Both the position numbers and the translations under genes were made by a program. 50,471 bases of DNA from Glaciecola sp. UBA983 (GTDB lineage Bacteria > Pseudomonadota > Gammaproteobacteria > Enterobacterales > Alteromonadaceae). The stretch lies in the NCBI GenBank assembly GCA_002292215.1, contig DBBN01000012.1:1769-52239 (forward strand), read 5' to 3'. This document shows, in pieces, positions 1 to 7,856 of the stretch. The notes under the pieces are model-generated. The model saw only the letters and a list, made by a program, of their open reading frames with translations, did not search any database and was not told the origin of the DNA. Positions within the stretch are counted from its first letter, which is position 1; each line of letters starts with the position of its first letter.

Positions 1-62
1 GTATTGCCGAAGGCACCGCGTAGCACCGAGGGCAGGAGCCCGAGGTAAATCCCTTTCTCTCC
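1..62 (+). repeat. Dispersed structured repeat, copy 1 (5' part outside window)
   Basis: The first 60 or so bases align base for base, with few differences, to positions 4203-4262 in the same orientation. Both share a core reading GGCACCGCG, then CGAGGGCAGGAGCCCGAGGT, then a C-rich end (TCCC..TTCTCT). The core holds a small GGGC-AGGA-GCCC hairpin. The window begins inside the element, so its left part is not visible. No open frame is associated with it. Confidence 0.75.
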
Positions 63-181
63 GCCATATTTAGTCTACATAAGCTCTACAAACCTTGATA
101 TACCTACATTCGGTGTATAGCCTGTTTAGAGCAGTAGACAAATATGGTGACAAATAAACCCAATAATTCTGTTACGCTATC

Positions 182-1441
182 TTAAATACCCCACACAAAA
201 GAAACACCAAAGCCAGATTGTTCCATTTCAATTGATAACGTTTGGTTTGGCGCTAAAAAATTAACACCAGTCACCTCTTTTGCTGGCGAGTAAAAAGCCA
301 TTACGTTTAATTGTACTTTGCTACTAAATGAATGACTAAGGCCTGCTGTAAAATGCCACTCTTGCACGCCTGGAGCTAGAATATTAAATAATACTTCAGA
401 TGATGGAATAGGTTGCTCGGTGTAAGAAATACCAAAACGGATTTTTTGTTGTTCCGTTCGTTGCCATTGATAGCCAAGTTTATAAATAGTCATGTCGTCC
501 CAACCAAATCCAGCACCGCCGTCAGTGCCTAGAGGTGCTGACATTAAGTTGTCTATTGGATTTGTAATGCTTCTTACATCATCGTAATTTATTTTTTGCC
601 AATCAAATACAATTTCATTGTCTGGCGTAATTTTAAAAGCAGCACCAATTTGAATTGAGCTTGGCAAGTCAAAGCCACCTTGCTCTGCAAATAAACCACG
701 GTAACTGTCGAACTCTTGCATTGAAACTGCAGAGCGGTAACTAGCTCCCCAGCTGAGTGATGAGTTGATCGTTTGGTTTATACCTAATTGAATACCTACA
801 CCAGTACTTGTATCTGTTCCATTATCAGACAAATTTTGCGGCGATTGCGAAAAGGGAGCAAAACTACTCAGACCTTGCGCTTCAAACTGTTGCAATACGT
901 AAATTGGCGATACACCAACGCGAGTTTGTTCATTAAACTGATAACTTGCTGTAGGACTAATAAATAATTGTTTTAAATCTACGCCAGTAGTGCCTGCGTA
1001 AAATGTGCCGTCAGGAGCAGTGCCTGCATTATATTGGGTATTCATGCCGCCATTGCCGTAAACTAAAACACCAATATTTATCTTTTCATTAAGCTGATGG
1101 CCAATGGCAAATTCAGGAATGGCAAACAACGTGTTATCACTTTTTTGTGTTTTAGCTTCAAGATAAAGTGCATCAGGAAAAAAATTAGCTACTGATGAAG
1201 CCGTGTATTTACGATCAGGTGAAAAAAGTTCCAAGCCTAACGAAAATTGGGTACGCTCAACTAAAAGATTTGCTGGATTGTTTGCACCCGACATTAGTTC
1301 TTCAGATAGAGCTAAACCAGCACCAGCCATACCTTTATGAGCAATGCCATAGCCATGGGTAAAATAACCATTGGTTGCGAATGCACTAGATGATCCTAAG
1401 GAGAATGTTAACGCTAAAGTTGATATTAACTGCTTTTTCAT
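182..1441 (-). CDS. OmpP1/FadL/TodX family outer membrane channel
   Basis: This 419-residue protein is an outer-membrane beta-barrel of the FadL family, which lets long-chain fatty acids or other hydrophobic compounds diffuse into the cell. A Sec signal peptide covers roughly residues 1-22, ending in SSAFA. The N-terminal plug region follows, with the family-typical NNPANL motif near residue 55 after a Gly/Ala-rich GMAGAGLAL stretch. The rest alternates short amphipathic strands and turns and ends in SFVWGI, with an aromatic near the C-terminus as usual for barrels. Length fits the family (about 400-450). The gene is divergent from the lipoprotein at 1782 and stands alone on its strand. The substrate is not known; fatty acid uptake is inferred from family. 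Confidence 0.88.
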   Translation of the reverse strand: MKKQLISTLALTFSLGSSSAFATNGYFTHGYGIAHKGMAGAGLALSEELMSGANNPANLLVERTQFSLGLELFSPDRKYTASSVANFFPDALYLEAKTQKSDNTLFAIPEFAIGHQLNEKINIGVLVYGNGGMNTQYNAGTAPDGTFYAGTTGVDLKQLFISPTASYQFNEQTRVGVSPIYVLQQFEAQGLSSFAPFSQSPQNLSDNGTDTSTGVGIQLGINQTINSSLSWGASYRSAVSMQEFDSYRGLFAEQGGFDLPSSIQIGAAFKITPDNEIVFDWQKINYDDVRSITNPIDNLMSAPLGTDGGAGFGWDDMTIYKLGYQWQRTEQQKIRFGISYTEQPIPSSEVLFNILAPGVQEWHFTAGLSHSFSSKVQLNVMAFYSPAKEVTGVNFLAPNQTLSIEMEQSGFGVSFVWGI

Positions 1442-1781
1442 TGTAAATAGACACTACACTTTTGAATTTTAGAGGATGAATAATAGCGAACTCTATATAT
1501 TCCAAATAGTAATTAAAATAGATTAGATATAGTAAAAAGGAATAAGTGATTTAATTGGCTCATTTAACGTTAAACCTATTTCTCTTTAAAGCTTTCCCTA
1601 GTTATTGAATGCGTTGAATGTTAAACTAATTTTCTTGAGTCCAAATAAAATATGTAGCCTAGTCAACAAATAAGGCGAAATAAAAAATAACGTTCAATTA
1701 CCTTAATATGACCCAGCATTAATGTCTGGTAATTATTTTGGTTTTCTTTCTTTAATGTTTCTGTAGTTTAAGGGCAAGTAA
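1442..1781. other. AT-rich intergenic region between divergent genes
   Basis: About 340 bases separate the starts of the FadL-type gene and the lipoprotein gene. It must hold both promoters, but I could not pick convincing -35/-10 pairs in this AT-rich stretch. The short word GTTAAAC appears twice (near 1569 and 1620) without a clear dyad. No RNA gene, frame or mobile end was seen. Confidence 0.5.
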
Positions 1782-4010
1782 GTGGTAACAATAATTCAAT
1801 TTAAATGGCTGGTACTAATTTTAATACTGCTAAATATAACCGCCTGCGGCAGTAATAGCGAAGACAACAACACTGACACTCAACCAAATCCCTTTAGCTT
1901 TTCCTCACAAGAAAACGCAGCACTTAATTCAATTAGTATATCCAACTCGGTCACCGTAAGTGGCATTAATACGCAATCGCCCATTAAAATCACTGGTGGT
2001 GAGTATTCTGTTAATGGTAACAACTATTCGGATACAAATAGTTTTGTAGTCAGTGGAGACACTATAATAGTTCGGCTGACTTCTTCGACAGAATTTTTAA
2101 ATACCACCAGAACGGTTCTGTCAATTGGAGCAATCCAGGCCACCTTTTCTGTCACAACGATGGCACCAGATACTGCGCCCAACTCATTCGATTTCCTCGA
2201 TCAAAACGCCGTTGAACAGGCTACCTTATATGTATCAAATACCATCATAGTAAGTGGAATTAATACTTCCTCTGTGATCAATGTTGTAGGTGGGGAATAT
2301 GCAATCGATGGCGGTATGTATACAAATACGGCGGGCACAGTTACTAATGGACAAACTGTTTCGGTTCGTCAGACTTCATCAGCGTTGCCGTCTGACACTA
2401 CCGATACAGTGTTAACCATTGGGGGTATTAGCGATACTTTTAGTGTCACAACATCAAATTTCACTGTTCCGTTTGACGTTGGTCGAGCGGGTAATATGGA
2501 CGCGGTCAAAGTTTGGCAATTACCAGATGCGCCTAACGGCGATAAACCCGACCAAAGCTGGTTGGCAGTCGGCTCGGACAATGAAGGCGAGATCTACATA
2601 TCAGGACACGACCATATTAGTAATTCAATACTTTATCGGTTACATCAAGCCGATGGCATTCTGCGCTGGGTCGGCGATGCGCGCACCGCGTCGGAAACGG
2701 CTGACAATTGGGAGTTCGGTGAGTCAGCAGAAAAATTTCATACGCGCCCAACTTATCATAATGGTCAAGTATATGTAGCAACGCTAGATAAATCGGGTAT
2801 GGACTCTGCCTATTTGAATACTCGTGGATTTCACTGGTATAGCTATGATATTTTAGAAAATGAATTCTTCGACTTAAGCGCTTTTGAGCAAGGAGGCGTT
2901 GGCGCCCAGCAGATGCAGCTTGTGACTATCCAAAAAGACGCAAAGAACAATCTGCTTTATGGCATGTCTATACCGGAGAACAAACTCGTCCGCTACGATA
3001 TTGCTCTTGGCCAAACCACTGTTTTAGGAAAGCCGGTCGAATGGGAAAAGTCTTCTCACCCAAGCTTGTCTAGATGGAACGGTTATTTTTATTCTAACCG
3101 TTTTATGTGGGTAGATTCACGTGGGCGTGTTTATTTTACGGGAGGTTCTTCGCGTAACCAATGGAATCAGGGTGAACCAGCAAGCACTTTAGACCATGTT
3201 TGGTATCATGATCCCATAAACGGTTTTGGCGAATTGACTGATTTTAAATTGCAAGGTCCTAATGCGATGGAAGTTGGTCAGTGGGACCGAGCTGGAGAAG
3301 TACTTTATACTTCCGACGATCAGGGTAACATCTACCGGTTTGTGGATGCGGATGCTTCATGGAGTTTTGTTGGTAAACCCGATTTTTCAGCAATACCTTC
3401 TGGCATTCCCAAAGTCTGGGTTTTTCAATTATCGGCGGATGCGGAAAAAATATATATTGGATTAAGCGATGTTTCCTACCCCAATGCCATTTGGGAGTTT
3501 GACATCGCAACAGGCAAAACCAAAGAGCTAGCCAAACTCAGTGAACTGGATTCCCAAGCCAGTACTCAAGATTTTATTACCGGCTATGATTCATGGGACA
3601 ATAACGGAAGCTTTTATGTTTCAAATTTCACAATGTACAATGGCGTGAATGTCTATATGCTGGGAATCAATCCCGTGCGCGTTAAAGCTATGCAGGACAG
3701 TTCTTTCGAATTAGTCGAAATCGCTGCGCAAAGTACTGAGGCTGGAGTAACGGTTTCTCGGTCTGGTTCGGTTTCAGATGCACTTGACGTATTGTATGAG
3801 ATCAGATTGTTTGACGGTCAGGGTGTTAGACTTGATACAATACTCGGCGAAACGACTGTCAACGTAGGGCAGAGTAACATCGAGTTGACAACTATAAGCC
3901 TAAACTTACCGTTAGCAAATACCTTTAACCATGCTGAATTCGTTGTGATTGCGGATGGTAACGATTATGTACTTTCAGATGTTCACAAAGTCGTGCTGGA
4001 GACGCCCTAA
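1782..4010 (+). CDS. Large surface lipoprotein: two beta repeats plus propeller-like domain
   Basis: A 742-residue exported lipoprotein with GTG start. A hydrophobic signal ends in a lipobox (ITAC, Cys 22). Two tandem repeats of about 90 residues follow (roughly 36-126 and 132-226). Each has VSGI near its start, then GGEY, a (T/S)SS stretch and a final FSVTT, so they look like stalk-forming beta-sandwich modules. Residues about 230-640 contain spaced short motifs such as GEIYISG, GQVYVATL, GRVYFTGG, GNIYRF and EKIYIGL, which suggests a beta-propeller. The last 100 residues look like another beta domain. No catalytic motif was recognised. Binding to a polymer or partner is inference only. A strong hairpin terminator follows. 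Confidence 0.75.
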   Translation: MVTIIQFKWLVLILILLNITACGSNSEDNNTDTQPNPFSFSSQENAALNSISISNSVTVSGINTQSPIKITGGEYSVNGNNYSDTNSFVVSGDTIIVRLTSSTEFLNTTRTVLSIGAIQATFSVTTMAPDTAPNSFDFLDQNAVEQATLYVSNTIIVSGINTSSVINVVGGEYAIDGGMYTNTAGTVTNGQTVSVRQTSSALPSDTTDTVLTIGGISDTFSVTTSNFTVPFDVGRAGNMDAVKVWQLPDAPNGDKPDQSWLAVGSDNEGEIYISGHDHISNSILYRLHQADGILRWVGDARTASETADNWEFGESAEKFHTRPTYHNGQVYVATLDKSGMDSAYLNTRGFHWYSYDILENEFFDLSAFEQGGVGAQQMQLVTIQKDAKNNLLYGMSIPENKLVRYDIALGQTTVLGKPVEWEKSSHPSLSRWNGYFYSNRFMWVDSRGRVYFTGGSSRNQWNQGEPASTLDHVWYHDPINGFGELTDFKLQGPNAMEVGQWDRAGEVLYTSDDQGNIYRFVDADASWSFVGKPDFSAIPSGIPKVWVFQLSADAEKIYIGLSDVSYPNAIWEFDIATGKTKELAKLSELDSQASTQDFITGYDSWDNNGSFYVSNFTMYNGVNVYMLGINPVRVKAMQDSSFELVEIAAQSTEAGVTVSRSGSVSDALDVLYEIRLFDGQGVRLDTILGETTVNVGQSNIELTTISLNLPLANTFNHAEFVVIADGNDYVLSDVHKVVLETP

Positions 4011-4103
4011 ACTTAGTTTATGGCGTTTTCGGACTAGTGTAACAAGCCACAATGGGCCTAATCGAAAGCGTATACAGCGATTAAGTCACTCTCTATCTCC
4101 ACC

Positions 4104-4144
4104 AGATACAAAAAAACCACGCCAAGCGTGGTTTTTTTGTATCT
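4104..4144. terminator. Perfect 19-bp hairpin, bidirectional terminator
   Basis: Arms 4104-4122 and 4126-4144 are perfectly complementary around a CAA loop. GC-rich bases (CCACGC/GCGTGG) sit next to the loop and a run of seven T follows on the plus strand, with the matching T run on the minus strand. It lies between the convergent lipoprotein and peroxiredoxin genes and can serve both. Confidence 0.9.
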
Positions 4145-4157
4145 ATTGTAAAAGTCG

Positions 4158-4262
4158 GAATGAGAACCCGATAGAGGGTTCGACAAATCGTCAGGAACGA
4201 TTTGTACTGCCGCAGGCACCGCGGTAGTGGCGAGGGCAGGAGCCCGAGGTAATTCCCATTCT
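4158..4262 (+). repeat. Dispersed structured repeat, copy 2 (complete)
   Basis: A block of about 105 bases with nested dyads. Outer arms GAATGAGAA (4158-4166) and TTCCCATTC (4253-4261) pair with one mismatch. An inner perfect hairpin ACAAATCGT/ACGATTTGT spans 4183-4205 with loop CAGGA. A GGGC-AGGA-GCCC hairpin lies in the GC-rich core (4234-4245). The right 60 bases match the first bases of the window in the same orientation. It sits between the bidirectional terminator and the peroxiredoxin stop codon, a typical niche of REP/MITE-like elements. I do not recognise the family. Confidence 0.75.
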
Positions 4263-4279
4263 CTACTAAAAAGTACTGA

Positions 4280-4927
4280 TTACAATGATTTTGTACAGAA
4301 ATAAAAGTCTACACAATCATACTCACCACTATTTACTCTTTCTTCAGCTTCTTGTTGCGTAGCTGGTGGTGGAACTATAACTTTATCACCTGGCTGCCAG
4401 CTTTCAGGAGTAGCTACACTGTATTCATCTGCAGTTTGTAATGCTGATAATAGGCGTTTGAACTCTGGTATGGATCGTCCATTAGACATTGGGTAATAAA
4501 CCATTGCACGTAATATACCGTCGGGATCGATCAAAAAAGTGGCTCTTACAGCTGCAGTATCTGAAGCTCCAGGCATAATCATTCCATAATCACTAGCAAC
4601 TTTCATTGATAAATCAGCAATAATTGGAAATGGTATTTTTACATCAAAATTTTGTTCAATATTTCGTACCCAAGCATTATGTGCATGAACACTATCAATT
4701 GATAATCCTAATAGCTCGCAATTCATATTTTTGAATTCTTCCGCGTGTCTAGCAAATGCCATAAACTCAGTTGTACATACTGGTGTAAAATCAGCTGGAT
4801 GTGAAAATAAAATAAGCCATTTACCTTTATAGTCGTTTAATGTTTTTCTACCATGAGTCGTAGGTGCATCAAAAGACGGGGCTCTTTCATTCATACGTGG
4901 AAGTGTTACTTGGTTTGTCTCATTCAT
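4280..4927 (-). CDS. Peroxiredoxin, Prx6/archaeal-type AhpC-TSA family
   Basis: This 215-residue cytosolic thiol peroxidase reduces hydrogen peroxide and organic peroxides. The peroxidatic cysteine is Cys51 in the motif HPADFTPVCTTEF. The long C-terminal arm, about 55 residues beyond the thioredoxin fold, carries Cys205 and Cys211 (EYDCVDFYFC). This arrangement is known from archaeal Prx6-like enzymes in which a C-terminal cysteine can resolve the sulfenic acid, so it is probably not a strict 1-Cys enzyme. The upstream region (4928-5180) contains an inverted repeat that may be its operator. It stands alone, divergent from a glutaredoxin-like gene. Confidence 0.92.
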   Translation of the reverse strand: MNETNQVTLPRMNERAPSFDAPTTHGRKTLNDYKGKWLILFSHPADFTPVCTTEFMAFARHAEEFKNMNCELLGLSIDSVHAHNAWVRNIEQNFDVKIPFPIIADLSMKVASDYGMIMPGASDTAAVRATFLIDPDGILRAMVYYPMSNGRSIPEFKRLLSALQTADEYSVATPESWQPGDKVIVPPPATQQEAEERVNSGEYDCVDFYFCTKSL

Positions 4928-4972
4928 AATCTATACCTCAATAATTATTATCCCTAATTGGATGTAATTATT

Positions 4973-5021
4973 ATTACCGATTGATATATGATATTCCAAT
5001 TGGTAATATCGATTGGTGAAA
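4973..5021. promoter_or_regulatory. Inverted repeat upstream of the peroxiredoxin gene, possible operator
   Basis: ATTACCGATTG (4973-4983) and CAATTGGTAAT (4997-5007) form an 11-base dyad with one mismatch and a 13-base spacer. A third related half-site (GATTGGTGAAAT, about 5010-5021) follows directly. The sites lie 45-95 bases upstream of the peroxiredoxin start, in promoter position. The regulator is unknown; an oxidative-stress LysR-type factor is one possibility. Confidence 0.45.
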
Positions 5022-5180
5022 TCGTACTGCTCGATTAAAAATAAGATTATTTATTATATTGTGTTCGGATGGAGCTCAATGTAACTTTGTAAAGAAGTTA
5101 AACACACCCTTACATTTAGCTTTCATTGATTATTAGGTATACTACCGCCCATTATCACTTGAACCAAAAAAGAAGTCACA

Positions 5181-5552
5181 ATGGGCGTAATCATTTCCTT
5201 AATTCGTAACGGTATTGGCAGCGTATTAGTGTTTTTTGACATTATTACTCGCGGTACCAAATTAAAACGCAGTCCTCAAGCACAACAGCAAATAGCTAAA
5301 GAGCTTAAAGGGTTAAGCTTATACCAATTTTTTGCATGTCCATTTTGCATTAAAACACGCCGTAGAATGTATAAATTAAACTTACCTATTACAACATTAA
5401 GTGTATCTAAAGGCTCACCTCATCGTGAGACATTACTCAATGGCGGCGGAAAAATTCAAACACCTTGTTTACGTATAGAACAAGACGGCCAGGTACAATG
5501 GTTATATGAATCATCCGCTATTATCAGTTACCTTGAGCAACGATTTACCTAA
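5181..5552 (+). CDS. Membrane-anchored glutaredoxin / GST-N domain protein
   Basis: This 123-residue protein has a hydrophobic N-terminal stretch (about residues 3-23) that could anchor it in the inner membrane. A glutaredoxin/thioredoxin-like fold follows, with the redox motif CPFC (Cys53, Cys56), TPCL with the cis-proline near residue 95, and an ESSAI segment near the end as in GST N-terminal domains. It probably acts as a thiol-disulfide oxidoreductase; partners are unknown. Start ATG is preceded by AAGAAG. It is divergent from the peroxiredoxin gene, which fits a redox role, and convergent with the SirB2 gene with a hairpin between the stops. Confidence 0.8.
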   Translation: MGVIISLIRNGIGSVLVFFDIITRGTKLKRSPQAQQQIAKELKGLSLYQFFACPFCIKTRRRMYKLNLPITTLSVSKGSPHRETLLNGGGKIQTPCLRIEQDGQVQWLYESSAIISYLEQRFT

Positions 5553-5559
5553 CGTAGCC

Positions 5560-5600
5560 AATCGAATGTTGCGTTTAGCACAACGCAACGAGAGTCGATT
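5560..5600. terminator. Hairpin between convergent glutaredoxin and SirB2 genes
   Basis: Inner arms GTTGCGTT (5568-5575) and AACGCAAC (5582-5589) and outer arms AATCGA (5560-5565) and TCGATT (5595-5600) form a nested dyad. It overlaps the last codons of the SirB2-family gene. No strong T run follows, so it may work as a weak bidirectional terminator or an mRNA 3'-end stabiliser. Confidence 0.5.
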
Positions 5601-6018
5601 GTGCAATTTCGATATAAGTCTGGGCGTCTTCTAATGCGCCTTTAGTTTTGATGTGGTCGGCAAAGCCTAATCGAGCACTCATCGCAATCCAAAAAATAGC
5701 ACTTACCAATCCAACATATCGCCAAATAGTTGATTTGGCCCACTTAAGCGCAAAGGTAATTGAAAGTACATAGAATACAAACCCTGCTAATTTAGATGAT
5801 CCCCAACCATTAACAAACGGATACAGGTTCAACGGATTGACTATCAACATATAAATGAACGTTACAACGAACAAGGTATATAAGATATGAGGTCCTATCT
5901 TTAGGATCTTGTGGTTGACTTTATCCGATTGTTTGAGCGTCAAGATAAAGCTAACAATAAATAGTAAAAATGTCAGCGCAATGATAGTGAGATGCGCGTG
6001 CTTAACGATCATATACAT
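5575..6018 (-). CDS. SirB2 family integral membrane protein
   Basis: A small protein of about 147 residues with four predicted membrane spans. It shows the family features: KHAHL near the N-terminus, GPHILYTLFVV in the second helix region, and GWGSSKLAGFVFYVLSI in the third. SirB2 family members are poorly characterised inner-membrane proteins, often seen near prfA/hemK or redox genes. I chose the start at 6018 because GGAAAGAA lies just upstream of that ATG; the open frame itself extends 14 codons further. Its function here is unknown. Confidence 0.75.
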   Translation of the reverse strand: MYMIVKHAHLTIIALTFLLFIVSFILTLKQSDKVNHKILKIGPHILYTLFVVTFIYMLIVNPLNLYPFVNGWGSSKLAGFVFYVLSITFALKWAKSTIWRYVGLVSAIFWIAMSARLGFADHIKTKGALEDAQTYIEIAQSTLVALC

Positions 6019-6191
6019 GGTGTTCTTTCCTTTAGTTAAGTAAAAAATTAATGTTTTCACAACGTTATCACATTATCGTTATGTATACCTACGTAACAAG
6101 TCTTTTTTACTCACTGAATGTGGGTTGAATTCCCCCTCAATTAAATCATATACTCCACCCTAGCTATTTTACATATCACTAAGGCATATCC

Positions 6192-6728
6192 ATGATTACA
6201 GAATCAAGATTAATTAATAATAGTACTTCTGACTCTGAAGATATGTCCTATAAAGCCAGACTCATCAACCATATCATCACCGAACTTGTACAGATTCATG
6301 CTACGGCATTAAATGCGGCCAAGCACGCCCATGCAATGGCTACGGATAAACAAAATATCCCTGAAAATAAATATGACACCTTAGGGCTAGAATCGGGCTA
6401 TTTAGCTCAGGGGCAAGCTCAACGTGCCGCTGAGTGTTCTGCTGAGCTGGATGCCTTTAAACACATCATCGTCAAAGACTTTGTTGCACAGGATAGCATT
6501 ACTATTGGCGCTTTAGTGGGGATTGTCGATCAACATGAAACCCCACTGTGGGTCTTTTTAGCGCCGAGTTCAGGTGGAACCAAATTTGAATTTGAGGGCC
6601 GCAAGATTATGGTTATCAGCGCAGCCTCGCCGTTAGGTAAACAATTATTGGGTAAAGAACTCGGTGACGAGTATCACATCGGGCAAGGGTCACATAGCAA
6701 ACACTATTTTATTACGGATATTATTTAA
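6192..6728 (+). CDS. GreA/GreB C-terminal-domain protein (elongation factor-like)
   Basis: A 178-residue protein. The N-terminal half (residues about 15-95) is helical and rich in Ala and His and could form a coiled coil like that of Gre factors. The C-terminal half (about 100-178) resembles the FKBP-like GreA/B domain, with ITIGALVGIVD, a Gly-rich turn, VISAASPLGKQLLGKELGDEY and a final YFITDI. Gre proteins stimulate cleavage of backtracked RNA in RNA polymerase. The acidic tip residues of the Gre coiled coil are not obvious here, so cleavage activity is uncertain. It is convergent with the LysR gene. Confidence 0.7.
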   Translation: MITESRLINNSTSDSEDMSYKARLINHIITELVQIHATALNAAKHAHAMATDKQNIPENKYDTLGLESGYLAQGQAQRAAECSAELDAFKHIIVKDFVAQDSITIGALVGIVDQHETPLWVFLAPSSGGTKFEFEGRKIMVISAASPLGKQLLGKELGDEYHIGQGSHSKHYFITDII

Positions 6729-6781
6729 GATGTCAGCCAGAGAACGTCCTCCCTATCAATACGGTGGCACATGGAAAAGCG

Positions 6782-7690
6782 CTAAACGGCATTAAAATAC
6801 GCTCCCTTTGCCAAATACGCGTGTTTGATATGTCCCACTAACGCTAACACTTTACGCGGTGTCTTTTTGATAAATGGGTGCAGTGCATAAACGCCAATAG
6901 TTTTATCTACTTCGTCATTAAATAAGGTGACCAGATCCCTAGATAGCAAGTCTTCATGCACCAAGCATTTAGGCACATGCATGATGCCATGTCCAGCTAG
7001 CGCAGCTTTACGCAATGCACTGGCATTGTCGGAAGCAAAATTCCCATTCACAGTCACCGTGTACTGCTGACCGTCATTCCTAAATGCCCAATTATTGGCA
7101 CCGGCTTTTTGGTACACATAAATCAAACAATGATGCTCTGACAGTTGAGCGGGAATAGTAGGTTGACCATATTTCGATAAATAGCCAGGTGAACAACAGA
7201 TCACCCACTGTGAATCAATAATATGCCGAGCAATTAAACTCGAATCTTCTAATAAACCCGTGCGAATAACTAAATCGTATCCTTCCTCTAAAGGATTGAC
7301 AAAGCGGTTTTCGAGCGACATATTAACACTCACATTAGGATGTAGATGGCAAAACTCAGCGACGGCCTCGCCCAGTAATAAGTCGCCAGAAATAGTCGGT
7401 ACTGACATTTTTATGTGGCCACTTAAGGTTTCATTATCATCTTTAATATCGTCAATCGCTTCTTGGGTAATATGTTTTATCATATCAGCGCTTGATGCTA
7501 ATTTTTTGCCCGCTTCGGTTAACGCTAAACTGCGTGTTGTACGGTAGAGCAGTTGTGCATTAAGCGCTTGCTCTAATTGCGTTATACGCTTACTCACGAC
7601 TGAGTTGGTGATATTGTTAAGCTCTGCTGCTTTTTTGAAGCTACCGAGTTCAACGACTTGAGAAAATAAAACAAGATCATTTGCATGCAT
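6782..7690 (-). CDS. LysR family transcriptional regulator
   Basis: A 302-residue LysR-type regulator. Residues 1-60 form the winged helix-turn-helix (FSQVVELGSFKKAAELNN, SKRITQLEQALNAQLLYRT). A linker helix and an effector-binding domain (about 90-295) follow. It belongs to the short-linker DmlR/AaeR-like group by overall pattern. It is divergent from lldD with 166 bases between the starts, so the classic expectation is that it regulates lldD and itself. The intergenic region has a TTAAC-N10-GTTAA dyad at 7770-7789 that could be part of its binding site. The effector is unknown; L-lactate is a guess from the neighbour. Confidence 0.9.
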   Translation of the reverse strand: MHANDLVLFSQVVELGSFKKAAELNNITNSVVSKRITQLEQALNAQLLYRTTRSLALTEAGKKLASSADMIKHITQEAIDDIKDDNETLSGHIKMSVPTISGDLLLGEAVAEFCHLHPNVSVNMSLENRFVNPLEEGYDLVIRTGLLEDSSLIARHIIDSQWVICCSPGYLSKYGQPTIPAQLSEHHCLIYVYQKAGANNWAFRNDGQQYTVTVNGNFASDNASALRKAALAGHGIMHVPKCLVHEDLLSRDLVTLFNDEVDKTIGVYALHPFIKKTPRKVLALVGHIKHAYLAKGAYFNAV

Positions 7691-7769
7691 AAGATTAGTT
7701 GATTTTTGGAAACTATAAGTTCGATTATTTCTATTTATCGATTAAAAGTAAAGAGATATACTCATCTTA

Positions 7770-7789
7770 TTAACAATTAAACATGTTAA
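7770..7789. promoter_or_regulatory. Small dyad in the lysR-lldD intergenic region
   Basis: TTAAC (7770-7774) and GTTAA (7785-7789) are inverted with a ten-base spacer, within the size range of LysR-type boxes. The lldD start is 68 bases downstream. AT-rich sequence makes chance dyads common, so this is tentative. Confidence 0.25.
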
Positions 7790-7856
7790 GTTACTTATTA
7801 ATCAAGTGCGACTAAGCTTCGCAATAGGCATGTGCTAAACATCAAGGACTAACACT

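Noticed and set aside
4158..4262. Structured repeat as a tRNA or known small RNA gene
   Set aside because: No cloverleaf, no CCA end or anticodon arm could be laid out, and the second copy lies at an unrelated gene end.
6730..6795. A 21-codon ATG frame directly after the GreA/B-like gene
   Set aside because: It is short, starts two bases after the preceding stop without its own ribosome-binding site, overlaps the end of the LysR gene and resembles nothing I know.
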